Source: an uncultured Lachnospiraceae bacterium (GTDB lineage: Bacteria; Bacillota; Clostridia; Lachnospirales; Lachnospiraceae). Taken from it: a stretch of 64,000 bases of DNA. Where the stretch lies: contig CAKQYS010000009.1 in the NCBI GenBank assembly GCA_934293375.1, positions 1-64,000 on the forward strand. Direction: 5' to 3'. The notes under the pieces are model-generated. The model had not been told where the DNA came from, made no database searches, and saw only the letters and a list, made by a program, of their open reading frames with translations. The translations under genes and the position numbers were made by a program. Of this stretch, positions 7,890 through 16,297 are shown piece after piece (within the stretch, counting starts at the first letter, position 1; the number at the start of each line of letters is the position of its first letter).

Positions 7890-9092
7890 CTAAATCATCA
7901 TATTAATATCTTCTGTTTTAGAAATTTGTATTCCATAGCAAAGATCTCGATTGCTTTTATAAAATGGTTCCTTCAAATAAAATTGATAAATCATTTTGGT
8001 TCCAGTTGCTTTTTCTAAAATATCATCCAAATTTTCAATATCGTTGATTATTTTCACTTTTATGTCATTTTCATAATTTGCCCTCCGTATAATAGAATCA
8101 ACCATAAATTCTGCACCTAAAAAATCATATCCATCCCATAAACGGATATCTTCCCGTTGTAATTTTTTCTTCAAACCAACTAATCGCTCTTGAGTAATTC
8201 CATTCAAATAAACATATGGGCAAAATGGTTTTACTTCTCTTTTAGACAATTTGCTCCAATTCTTTGATATCTTTGCAATCAATGAAATAATTTGTGCATC
8301 GTCAACCACTGTATCACATTCAATGAGAAAAAATCTCTCATATGGGGACACATTTCTGGGCGAAAAATACTGTTTCCTTATATCAGCACAATAATTCCGT
8401 ATTCCCTTAAACTGTAAATACCATTTATCAAACAGCATTTTTTTGTTATTAATTTTGTCTAAGAATTCTCTTTTACTTACAATTCTGTCACACATTTTCT
8501 GCTGTACGGCTTTTTCTTTAACTAATCTAAGAGCATTGTTATAATAGTAATATTCTGCTTCGAATCTGTCACATTGAAAAATTTTTTGCAAACCGCTTAT
8601 TACATTGCCTTGCTGTACCTCATAATCCTCCGCATTGATATCAACATCCACCTTATTCAGAAATTCCTCTATATCTTTATCGGATAAATTTAATTCTTCA
8701 TGTAATACATGCGCCACTTCTTTCTCGGTATATGTAAACAAATTCTTTTTCGCAAACTCTACAGTTAACGTTCCTGGATATTTATCTTGTCCTGATTGAT
8801 ATTTACCATATAACTTATATCGTATTTCTCTTCTTTCCGGAGTTCTATTGACATAATCTTTAAGCATAAGTCTAATTGGTTTTGCAATAACCGAATGATT
8901 ATATTTTGTTTTTGCATAATACTTACACTGCACAGCAACTACTTGTTTGTCATTAAATATATCAACATCTTCCATCCCTTCTATCGTCACAGTGTCCGTT
9001 TCATTCGCCAAACCTATTAATTGAAAAATAAAGTAGTCAAACTGATAATAATACCCTTTTATAGTGTCTACTGCATCTCTGCTTCTTGCCAT
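7890..9092 (-). CDS. DUF4297 (Cap4-like) nuclease, effector partner of HerA
   Basis: I take the ATG at 9092 as the start because GAGG lies nine bases upstream; a GTG three codons earlier is too close to it. The N-terminus reads SRDAVDTIKGYYYQFDYFIFQLIG, then EGMEDVDIF...VVAVQCKYY. That gives E, D and QxK spaced as in PD-(D/E)xK nucleases, which is the pattern of the DUF4297/Cap4 endonuclease domain. The remaining 300 residues are helical, charged and unassigned; they may bind HerA or sense infection. It is followed 12 bases later by herA. Gao et al. (2020) described DUF4297-HerA as an antiphage system; the assignment here rests on motif pattern and gene order. Confidence 0.75.
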   Translation of the reverse strand: MARSRDAVDTIKGYYYQFDYFIFQLIGLANETDTVTIEGMEDVDIFNDKQVVAVQCKYYAKTKYNHSVIAKPIRLMLKDYVNRTPERREIRYKLYGKYQSGQDKYPGTLTVEFAKKNLFTYTEKEVAHVLHEELNLSDKDIEEFLNKVDVDINAEDYEVQQGNVISGLQKIFQCDRFEAEYYYYNNALRLVKEKAVQQKMCDRIVSKREFLDKINNKKMLFDKWYLQFKGIRNYCADIRKQYFSPRNVSPYERFFLIECDTVVDDAQIISLIAKISKNWSKLSKREVKPFCPYVYLNGITQERLVGLKKKLQREDIRLWDGYDFLGAEFMVDSIIRRANYENDIKVKIINDIENLDDILEKATGTKMIYQFYLKEPFYKSNRDLCYGIQISKTEDINMMI

Positions 9093-9159
9093 ATACCTCA
9101 CCCTCTTTTTAATCTTCCTAAATTATTATTTTAAACCAACAACCTTCCAATACAATAAC

Positions 9160-10215
9160 TTAATTAAATAAATCATTCAAAAACTGTTCTACATCAAATT
9201 TTTCCGCTTCTGCTGATTTTGCAACCAAACAAATCCAATTTTTCATTCTATCGCCAAAACCTTTATGCGCTACTTGCCAGGTTGTAGATAAGGTCTCTCC
9301 ATCTGTTGTTTGTACGAATTTTTCAACTCTATCCTTATTAGCTGCTAATTGACCATATTTCTGCGGAATATGGTCGTATTTGTGTCCATTCACTTCAAAA
9401 TCTATTTTTCCTCCAGCCGAAAAAGGATCTCGCATAGAAGACGATACTACACCATGATTTGCAACAAGCCATAATGTAAACCTTTCGTATTTGTTAGGGC
9501 TATTGCTAAATAATTCTGGAAACAGTGCGAACCCCTGTGCAATCAGTTCCTCCCGTTCCGATTTAGAAAGAGTTTTCCACATACGAATCTTAGCTGGTGC
9601 TTCTCCTTCAGTAGCATCATCTCCATTAACCCACCACAAAGACTCGCCCGGTTTTAATATAGAACGAAAATATTTAACAACAGGATCAATTGGATTATCT
9701 AACCTTCTCATTTCATCATAGGATATGCCCATTTTGTCAAAAATTGTCTCTCCAATTGGTAATTCCATATCAATTTTGTATCTTGGACTATGCGTAACCG
9801 CAATATCACATAGGCATTCCTCATATCGTCTAGTACGAAATTCTACTGGCTTATGCAATTTTCCAAATAAGATAAATATATGTTCAACATCTTCAACTCT
9901 TGTTCCCTCTGCTACACTACCACCAATCATTGTCCATTTATCATCCTTCGTAGATTTAACCTCTACGCCATAATACTTAGCTGCAACTATATCTGGAAAT
10001 CTTTGTCCACTAATAATTTGAATCGTATTTTCAAATTTTGTTCCTTTTGCTGCAATATCTAAAGCCGTTTTTACCTCTGGCTCAAGTTTCTGTGCCCCCT
10101 TAGACAGATAATACTCCGGCTCAACCTTTGCTTTATCATTCATATATTGGCACATCTTTTGGCAGAGTTGTTCAAATTCCTCTAACGTCGGTTCTTTATT
10201 TGTTGATATTATCAT
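9160..10215 (-). CDS. Type II restriction endonuclease (PD-(D/E)xK), partner of C5 methylase
   Basis: I chose the start ATG at 10215, which follows GGGGAGG. A longer frame exists but would lie inside the methylase gene. About 350 residues. The sequence GQRFPDIVAAKYYGVEVKSTK has the PD...ExK nuclease core at about residues 70-90. The C-terminal half contains W- and F-rich segments (SLWWVNGDD, FTLWLVANHG) that I do not recognise. The gene overlaps the 3' end of a cytosine-C5 methyltransferase gene by 20 bases, the usual layout of a type II restriction-modification pair. The recognition sequence cannot be read from the sequence. Confidence 0.75.
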   Translation of the reverse strand: MIISTNKEPTLEEFEQLCQKMCQYMNDKAKVEPEYYLSKGAQKLEPEVKTALDIAAKGTKFENTIQIISGQRFPDIVAAKYYGVEVKSTKDDKWTMIGGSVAEGTRVEDVEHIFILFGKLHKPVEFRTRRYEECLCDIAVTHSPRYKIDMELPIGETIFDKMGISYDEMRRLDNPIDPVVKYFRSILKPGESLWWVNGDDATEGEAPAKIRMWKTLSKSEREELIAQGFALFPELFSNSPNKYERFTLWLVANHGVVSSSMRDPFSAGGKIDFEVNGHKYDHIPQKYGQLAANKDRVEKFVQTTDGETLSTTWQVAHKGFGDRMKNWICLVAKSAEAEKFDVEQFLNDLFN

Positions 10216-11656
10216 TTTTTTCCTCCCCAAAATACAATTTCCAGTTTTCTTCAAGTCTCTTTGCAATATGATATCCCAATAACGGTGGCACAGCATTTCC
10301 AATTATTTTATATGCTTCTGAACCTGAAACTGATTTATTACCATTCATAGCAGGTATAACAAAGGAATATTCGTCAGGAAAAGTTTGTATTCTTGCACAC
10401 TCTCGAACACTTAATCTTCGTTCTGGTAACCCCTGTGCCAGTTCTTTTTTATGTTTTCCTCCATGTTCCTTTGACAACCTTCTAAATTCAATATTCCCAT
10501 GATGCTCTGATCTGATTGTCGGTGCTAGTCCCTCTAATTTAACTTCTTGCTGACCTTGACAATGTTTTCCCATAAACTTAGCTTTAGAATATTTTTGCTG
10601 GCTAATATCTGTTGATTCCTCAGGCTCCACCAAATCTTCTAATGCTTGTTTCACAGTTACATATTTCTTCATATGTGGCTTTTTATCCGACACTTCCAAA
10701 TAGTGTGTTTTTATCGGATACGGATTAAAACCCTCGGATATCGTATCTTTTGATAACTCCTCCAACGCTTCAGTTGTGAGGGCTGATTTCTTAAAACCAT
10801 AGAATATTACACGTTCTCTTCCTTGAGGGACTCCGTAATTTCCTGCATTTAGTACCTGAGCCGGGACAACAATATACCCCCCATTACAAACCGATGCAAA
10901 ATCTCTTTCTATCACCTCTTTTGCATCTTTCAGGTTCGTCAAACCTTTAACATTTTCTGCCACAAAAACTTTTGGTTTAGTAATTGAAATCACTTCTCTC
11001 ATCCACATATACAACTGCCCTCTATTTTCAACAGTCGGTTCTTCTGCAGACATCTTTTTCCCATCATGTCCCGTAGTAGATTCAAACCCCATTCTTTTAC
11101 CTGAAACAGAAAAATCCTGGCAAGGGAACCCTCCAATCAACACATCAATATTTTTAGGAAAAATATTGATTTTGTTTTCTTTCTGCAATTTCACCAAATC
11201 TACAATACTATCAAGATAATAATTTTCAGGGTCAATTCCTTTGCCCGAAAAATAGTTTGTCCATGCTGCTTTGGCTTCTGGCTTAATATCATTTGCAAAA
11301 ACCGTATGAAATGCTGTTTTCCCTAAATGACTCCATCTCGAATCAACTTTGCTAATTGACCATGCAGAATGGATCTGTGAATTCACAGATGCTGTCAATA
11401 CATTAAAATCACCTTCAAAGCCTAAATCAATGCCACCACACCCTGAAAATAACGATAGTACCCTCAGTTGTTTTATCTTTTCACCTTTTTTACCCGCTTT
11501 CAACCTCTCTGGTTTTTTTGCACCAAATGGAATCAGCCATACACCACTTTCTTTGATTGCCCCTGTAATCCTATTTTGATTACATAATATTTGTACCCTT
11601 CGAGTAGTTATATTCCAACGTTCTGCAGTTTCTACTGCTGTTAAATATCCACGCAT
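10196..11656 (-). CDS. DNA (cytosine-5) methyltransferase with N-terminal HTH
   Basis: This 486-residue protein has all the main C5-methylase motifs: I (VLSLFSGCGGIDLGFEG, 66-82), IV with the catalytic Cys (GGFPCQDFS, Cys179), VI (AENVKG, about 233-238), VIII (PQGRERVIF) and X (IGNAVPPLLGYHIA near the C-terminus). The target-recognition region lies between VIII and X. The first about 45 residues (YLTAVETAERWNITTRRVQ) form an excisionase/MerR-like helix-turn-helix ahead of the enzyme. Some C5 methylases use such an extension to repress their own operon, so self-regulation is a reasonable inference. The start follows AAAGGAGAG. It is first in the defence operon and protects host DNA from the adjacent endonuclease. 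Confidence 0.95.
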   Translation of the reverse strand: MRGYLTAVETAERWNITTRRVQILCNQNRITGAIKESGVWLIPFGAKKPERLKAGKKGEKIKQLRVLSLFSGCGGIDLGFEGDFNVLTASVNSQIHSAWSISKVDSRWSHLGKTAFHTVFANDIKPEAKAAWTNYFSGKGIDPENYYLDSIVDLVKLQKENKINIFPKNIDVLIGGFPCQDFSVSGKRMGFESTTGHDGKKMSAEEPTVENRGQLYMWMREVISITKPKVFVAENVKGLTNLKDAKEVIERDFASVCNGGYIVVPAQVLNAGNYGVPQGRERVIFYGFKKSALTTEALEELSKDTISEGFNPYPIKTHYLEVSDKKPHMKKYVTVKQALEDLVEPEESTDISQQKYSKAKFMGKHCQGQQEVKLEGLAPTIRSEHHGNIEFRRLSKEHGGKHKKELAQGLPERRLSVRECARIQTFPDEYSFVIPAMNGNKSVSGSEAYKIIGNAVPPLLGYHIAKRLEENWKLYFGEEKNDNINK

Positions 11657-11712
11657 AAAATCTCTCCTTTACATACATATATTCTATTCGTTTTAACGAA
11701 TTTTTGCAATGA

Positions 11713-12162
11713 CTATTTTAAATCCCTCAACCGTCTCTCCACCTCCCCTTCCACACTCATCTTAATCCCATTCACTCGTCTCACCCATTCCATCGGATTC
11801 TCCGCTTTCAGCCGTTCATCCCCGCCCTCCTTCTCCATGATCCGCTTCACCACCAGCTCCACTTCCCGGTGACACTCCTCCTCGACCTCATGCAGATACC
11901 GATTCCAAGTTCCATCCTGCAGCATCATCCGATATTCATGTGCTTTGTGTTCCCACATATATTCCGCACGGATCAAACCATACTTTCCAATGGGATAATC
12001 TGTTTCCTGCTCAAATGTCAGATCAGGATAGTAACAGCCGTCCTCTGCCAAGTGATAGGTCAATCCGTTTTCTTCTATCACTTCCGGCAACACCTGCTCC
12101 CCTAAATCTCCTATAGAAACTTCTTCCATCAGTCTCATATCCTGTAATTCTTCTCTCATCAT
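11713..12162 (-). CDS. TnpV-like protein of element B
   Basis: This protein of about 149 residues has the TnpV core (YPIGKYGLIRAEYMWEHKAHEYRMML) and a helical C-terminus rich in Glu/Lys. I use the ATG-ATG pair at 12157-12162 as the start; the open frame extends further upstream, but that part lies inside the relaxase gene. It has one more domain-sized stretch after the core (ERLKAENPMEWVRRVNGIKMS) than the decayed copy at 1565-1936. Such proteins accompany mobilizable elements of gut Firmicutes, with no proven function. Confidence 0.65.
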   Translation of the reverse strand: MMREELQDMRLMEEVSIGDLGEQVLPEVIEENGLTYHLAEDGCYYPDLTFEQETDYPIGKYGLIRAEYMWEHKAHEYRMMLQDGTWNRYLHEVEEECHREVELVVKRIMEKEGGDERLKAENPMEWVRRVNGIKMSVEGEVERRLRDLK

Positions 12163-12241
12163 AATCCTGTCATCCTTTCTTCCTAACGAATAAGAGAAAG
12201 ATATCTCTCCCTTATCCTGATCAACTAAACTAAATGCCCTT

Positions 12242-13723
12242 CTATCGGCTGTGTAAATGCTCATCTCCGTTACCCGGCAGTATATCGGCGATCCTCTCCT
12301 TAAAGGCATCCCACAGATTCCTACCATTGATCTTCAGTTCTCGCATAAATTCTTCAACTTTATTAAGAATCTGCCGAAGCGTATTGTTTTCACTTTGAAG
12401 CTTCTGATTCTCGTACTCCAACTTCTCTTTTTCGTATCGTGTTTTCACTATCTCGTCGAAAAATTCTGCCTGCCGGTCTGTCACCGCCACACTACTATAT
12501 TTATAATACAAATTCTCCGCCATTTTCAGATGAGAAGTAACTTGTCGTTTGGCTTCCTCCGTTTCTTCTATTACACGATCACGCTCCGCCCTGACAACAC
12601 CTGTTTGTACCTGCATCGTCTCCATCTCATCCTTTGCAGTAGCCAATGCCAGCTCCATACTTTTCTTATCCGTCAACAGCTTTTCAACTTCATCCTGCAA
12701 CTTGTCATGCTGATTTGCAAGCAGCTTATAATCCCCTTGCAATAACCGATAGTCTCCCTGGAGTTGATCACATTCCAAGCGAAGCGTTTCCTTGCTATTC
12801 AGCAAATTTTCGTGTTCTCTTTGCAATGCATCATACTTCTGTTTCAGTTCATTACTCAGCGACAAATAATGTAAATACCTATCCTCTGCTTCCTCCTGCT
12901 TAACCTCCCATTGTCTGCAAGATTGCTCTAATTCTTCCAGGCACTTTCTCTGTGTACTCAACTGTTCCCAATTTGATTCCATACATCTTTCCTGCTGTTC
13001 CATAGTATCTGCCTTGTCCTGAAGCTTTCGTTCTAACTCTTCTACTTCCTGCTTTCGCATCTTCTTCTCATAGTTGTATACCGACAAATGCTTTTCATGA
13101 GTCCCCAGTTGCTTCCACTCCAAACCACGTTGCTGCATTAGAGTTGCAAGGTTTTCCTTTTCATTTCGCACCCATTGCATACTTTCCGTATCATTCCGTC
13201 CTGTTCCGGCAAACCCAAGTGCTTTCATAGCACCCTTTAAGGACACCTTTGTTGATATGCCTCGTTTATTTCCTTTGGAAAAGGGAACAAAATCAATATG
13301 AAGATGCGGAGTCTGTTCATCCATATGAAGAACTGCATTGAACACCCGCAGACTTGGATTTCTTTCTTCAAATCCCCTCATGTATTCTTCAAGGATCTGT
13401 CTGACCACTGCAGTCTCCTCCATCATACAGTTGGAATCCTTCATATTCCCAATCTGAACAATGACCTCCGTGAACAAATGCTCCTGATGACCATCCTTTA
13501 TCTTATTGTAATAATCTTGAATTATTCGATCTTTCCGTTTCTGCTTAGCATTATATTCTTCCACAGCCTCGTCAAACAGTTCGTGATAAATTCCCCTAAG
13601 GTCTCTCTGCACAAATACAACATTTTGACTTATCCTGTCGGCATCTACATTCTCTGCCACAAATACCCTGTTATTATGTTTTAGGCATCCATTGCCTATC
13701 GTTACCGAAATCGTTCTCTCCAT
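12242..13723 (-). CDS. MOBV relaxase (Mob/Pre plasmid recombination family)
   Basis: This 493-residue protein has the N-terminal HNNR motif (16-19), the metal-binding HMDEQTPHLH (133-142) and the following FSKGNKRGISTKVSLKGAMKALG segment. These define the MOBV/Pre-Mob relaxase domain, which nicks one strand at oriT and starts conjugative mobilization by a helper element. From about residue 215 onward it is a long coiled coil. Three perfect inverted repeats lie 250-340 bases upstream and are a candidate oriT. No coupling protein or mating-pair genes are present, so the element is mobilizable rather than self-transmissible. Confidence 0.9.
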   Translation of the reverse strand: MERTISVTIGNGCLKHNNRVFVAENVDADRISQNVVFVQRDLRGIYHELFDEAVEEYNAKQKRKDRIIQDYYNKIKDGHQEHLFTEVIVQIGNMKDSNCMMEETAVVRQILEEYMRGFEERNPSLRVFNAVLHMDEQTPHLHIDFVPFSKGNKRGISTKVSLKGAMKALGFAGTGRNDTESMQWVRNEKENLATLMQQRGLEWKQLGTHEKHLSVYNYEKKMRKQEVEELERKLQDKADTMEQQERCMESNWEQLSTQRKCLEELEQSCRQWEVKQEEAEDRYLHYLSLSNELKQKYDALQREHENLLNSKETLRLECDQLQGDYRLLQGDYKLLANQHDKLQDEVEKLLTDKKSMELALATAKDEMETMQVQTGVVRAERDRVIEETEEAKRQVTSHLKMAENLYYKYSSVAVTDRQAEFFDEIVKTRYEKEKLEYENQKLQSENNTLRQILNKVEEFMRELKINGRNLWDAFKERIADILPGNGDEHLHSR

Positions 13724-13781
13724 ATGCGATCAGTCCTTTCTTTTTATCCGTTAATTGCTTCTGTAAAAATTCTCTGCTCAT
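13674..13781 (-). CDS. Short ORF overlapping relaxase start
   Basis: A 35-codon frame (MSREFLQKQLTDKKKGLIAY..., stop at 13674) begins eight bases after a strong ribosome site (GGAGG) and overlaps the first 50 bases of the relaxase gene in another frame. Just upstream, a second short helical frame (MHRNNALIDDIEIKKMQSRL, 13786-13854) ends at that same ribosome site. Both could be a leader for translational coupling, or remnants of a small mobilization gene. No family is recognised. Confidence 0.3.
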   Translation of the reverse strand: MSREFLQKQLTDKKKGLIAYGENDFGNDRQWMPKT

Positions 13782-13975
13782 TGTTTTATTCCTCCAATCT
13801 GCTTTGCATTTTTTTAATCTCGATATCATCAATCAGCGCATTATTTCTGTGCATGATAAAGTTTCGAAGAAGCCTCGCTTCCCTTAGTTGAATTTCTAAA
13901 GTAATTCTTTCTCTGGGATTTCATATTCCAGTCAAAGTCAAGCCGCTAGGCGATGACTGAGACGGAATATGTTTT

Positions 13976-14059
13976 GTTACTTTTGTCAAAAGTAACGCAA
14001 AGGCACTTTTGGCTGCGACGCCTCCAAAAATGCAACCTGCTCCGAACGGTAAACCGTTC
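13976..14059. other. Three consecutive inverted repeats, candidate oriT of element B
   Basis: There are three hairpins in 84 bases. The first has 9-bp arms GTTACTTTT/AAAAGTAAC around GTC (13976-13996). The second has TTTTGG/CCAAAA arms (about 14007-14029). The third has 7-bp arms GAACGGT/ACCGTTC around AA (14044-14059). The region lies upstream of the MOBV relaxase. A 69-codon minus-strand frame overlaps it but has no recognisable protein features, so I read this as non-coding. An origin of transfer or a single-strand origin is the likely function. Confidence 0.5.
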
Positions 14060-14227
14060 TTCTCAGGCTTTGCGCCCTGCCGGGAGCTTAACTTCCGCAT
14101 CCAGTCAGTGAAAATACCGCTGCATTGCACCGATATTTTCCTGCCATCTGCTCGTAAGTCCTACTCCAATCTCTTAGAAATACTACTTTTACCTCGTAAA
14201 GCTGTCTTATCTTATTCTCTCCTCATA

Positions 14228-14419
14228 CTACTTCAATCCCTTATATTCTCTAGCTTTCGCCACTTTGTCCATTACAGATAAAAGAGCATCCACCGTGCTT
14301 TCTTCCCACCCGGCTAACCATATCAGTGTCCGGATTTCTTCCTGCGACAGATCTACATCACGCAGAAATTTCAGTATCTTTTCCATCTGCCGGCTTTGAT
14401 ATTCCGTCAATCCAACCAC
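14228..14419 (-). CDS. Small conserved-looking hypothetical protein
   Basis: About 63 residues or fewer, mainly helical and acidic/basic (QMEKILKFLRDVDLSQEEIRTLIWLAGWEESTVDALLSVMDK). The start is uncertain: a GTG at 14419, a TTG four codons later or an ATG at codon 12 are all possible. It lies between the origin-like repeats and the oriT-like hairpins on the same strand as the mobilization genes. A small DNA-binding or copy-control role is possible, but no family is recognised. Confidence 0.45.
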   Translation of the reverse strand: MVGLTEYQSRQMEKILKFLRDVDLSQEEIRTLIWLAGWEESTVDALLSVMDKVAKAREYKGLK

Positions 14420-14437
14420 CCCGTTTCATTCAGATGT

Positions 14438-14720
14438 GCTAGTGTAAAGTGATAGTTTTTCCCGCTTTTGCTAGTGTAAAGCTATATCAATTTCTGAAAA
14501 TGATAGTGCAAAGTGATAGCACCGTCTACTCCTTCTCCGGCACATATATATTTTTTGATAGCAATTTTTCAAAAAGATATAGTTTTTTCTATCTTTTTCG
14601 CTGAAAATATATAGAAACTGCTATCTATGCATCCATCTGTGACGGTCGTGACGATGGTGACGATATTTTCACTACACCCCGGCATCAAAAATACCGTCAC
14701 AACCGTCGCATATCGTCACG
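14438..14720. repeat. Iteron-like repeat region, candidate replication origin
   Basis: Three copies of GCTAGTGTAAAGTGATAG-like sequence start at 14438, 14470 and 14502, exactly 32 bp apart. An AT-rich palindrome (AAAAAGATA...TATCTTTTT, about 14570-14598) follows. Next come three 9-bp tandem repeats GTGACGGTC-GTGACGATG-GTGACGATA (14639-14665), and the same motif in inverted orientation at about 14694-14719. The block sits directly downstream of a RepA-like ATPase gene. Iterons plus an AT-rich stretch are typical of origins bound by Rep proteins, so an origin for transient replication of the excised element is inferred. Confidence 0.55.
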
Positions 14721-14745
14721 CTTTCTAACTTGCAGGAGAATTTAT

Positions 14746-15939
14746 CTAATTCTTTACAAGTTCCTCATCTTTTACAACATAGTCTGTTACATTATCTTTC
14801 TTCTCAAGGGATATCACCCGACCATTGTGTCCACGGCTGGCAGCATAACGAATGCCATGATCCAGATACAACCGCTCCACACTAACATTCAATTTTCGTG
14901 TCAGAACATTCGGCTGCATATTCAAACCACTTAATTCCTGAAGCAGTTCTGTGGCTGTTCCCTGCCACGAATGCCGCAGACTCATAAATTCCACGATTTG
15001 TTCCAACACTTCATCCGGTGGCTCTTTCCAAAGCTCCGTTTCCGCTTTCACCAGTTTCCATACACACTGCTCTCTTTCAAATTCAAGTGACAGTTTCTGG
15101 TCTGGTTGATCACGCCCGGCAATCTCCAATGTTGCTTTATTCTGCGTACGCTTTTCCTTCTGCATAACAAACGCTCCATCCGCCGCCCCAAGCAGACCGT
15201 TGGTGCCGGAGATCATATCGAAACTATCCGAAGATTCCAGTTTTCTCGTATGATGAACCAGCAAAAGACAAATTGCATGTTCATCGCTGAATTTCTTAAG
15301 CCGGGTAACAATATCGTAATCACTGGCATAACTGTATTTGTCTCCGCCAACCTCCCGGACTTTCTGCAGCGTGTCAATAATGATCAGCCGTGCATCCTTA
15401 TGTTCCGCTACAAACCGGCTCAATTGTTCTTCCAATCCCTGATTTAATGTCTTGGCTCGTGTTGCCAAATGAAAAGCATCTGTACTTTCTACCCCAAACA
15501 TTCTTGAAAGACGTTTCTGCAGTCTGCCATAATCGTCCTCCAATGCAAGATACAATACAGTTCCACCATTGACAGGATAATCCCACAACTGTATTCCCCG
15601 GCTCACATGATATCCAAGCTGTGCCATAAAAAATGACTTTCCAACCTTCGGTGCACCGACAAACAAATACGTCCCATTGTAGAGTAACCCATCCACGATC
15701 GGCACTTTCGGCGGATAAACGGTATCGTATAGTTCTTCCATTGTAACCGTCTGCAGAATGTCCTGTCTGGATTTCCCCGGACTGACTTTTTTGTCTGTTA
15801 TCCCCACATTTCCTGTGGCTTGCAGATTGTTTTGTCTCTGATCATCTGTTATAATTTCGTTGTGTTTATTACATAACGGCTGCTTCCCATCTGCGCCAAC
15901 AGATGATCCCGGAGCAGTCGCTTTTTTCTTATCCATCAT
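14746..15939 (-). CDS. RepA-like RecA-fold ATPase (AAA_25 type)
   Basis: This 397-residue protein has a poorly conserved N-terminus of about 60 residues, then a RecA-like core: Walker A GAPKVGKSFF (95-104), LALEDD, and Walker B LIIIDTLQKV (about 184-193), followed by VHHTRK. The C-terminal 100 residues look like winged-helix DNA-binding sequence. This is the architecture of the RSF1010 RepA/AAA_25 helicases found on mobilizable elements. It overlaps the upstream RHH gene by four bases and faces the iteron region downstream, consistent with replication of the excised circle. Confidence 0.8.
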   Translation of the reverse strand: MMDKKKATAPGSSVGADGKQPLCNKHNEIITDDQRQNNLQATGNVGITDKKVSPGKSRQDILQTVTMEELYDTVYPPKVPIVDGLLYNGTYLFVGAPKVGKSFFMAQLGYHVSRGIQLWDYPVNGGTVLYLALEDDYGRLQKRLSRMFGVESTDAFHLATRAKTLNQGLEEQLSRFVAEHKDARLIIIDTLQKVREVGGDKYSYASDYDIVTRLKKFSDEHAICLLLVHHTRKLESSDSFDMISGTNGLLGAADGAFVMQKEKRTQNKATLEIAGRDQPDQKLSLEFEREQCVWKLVKAETELWKEPPDEVLEQIVEFMSLRHSWQGTATELLQELSGLNMQPNVLTRKLNVSVERLYLDHGIRYAASRGHNGRVISLEKKDNVTDYVVKDEELVKN

Positions 15940-16259
15940 TCCTCTTCCTCCTTCATTCCATCGAGAGTAATCGTCACAAGCTGTAAAGTATAAAGAAATT
16001 CCTCACTCAGTTCCGCTGCGTTCTCTATGCGTTTTAATTCTTGATAGATCTGTAACATCTGATCCCGCAATGCTTTATATACCCGTGGATTTCCCTGCAC
16101 AACAATGTCCTGGCACTGCAGCCTGCGGATAATATAATCCTGCTTGGTCAACCCGGATAATCGAACCATGCGGTCAATCTGTTCACTTTCCTCCAGCGAC
16201 ACTCGAAATGCCACTGTCTTATGTCTCCACCTTCCCTGATGATCTAATCTTCTATCCAT
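15936..16259 (-). CDS. RHH mobilization accessory protein (MobC-like)
   Basis: Start taken at the ATG 16259, which follows GGAAGG; a GTG at 16301 overlapping the integrase stop would add 14 residues. The sequence HKTVAFRVSLEESEQIDRMVRLSGLTKQDYIIRRL (about 12-46) is a ribbon-helix-helix fold, followed by helices. Similar short RHH proteins bind oriT with relaxases or regulate replication genes. The gene is tightly linked to the ATPase gene (overlap 15936-15939) and to the integrase. Confidence 0.65.
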   Translation of the reverse strand: MDRRLDHQGRWRHKTVAFRVSLEESEQIDRMVRLSGLTKQDYIIRRLQCQDIVVQGNPRVYKALRDQMLQIYQELKRIENAAELSEEFLYTLQLVTITLDGMKEEEE

Positions 16260-16297
16260 CGTAGTCCAACCTTCCTTTCTGTCACCGTAAAATGTTA

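Noticed and set aside
13921..14130. 69-codon minus-strand frame with sequence like KLSSRQGAKPEKNGLPFGAG
   Set aside because: It overlaps three perfect hairpins near the relaxase gene and lacks a ribosome site. I read the region as oriT-type DNA, not protein.
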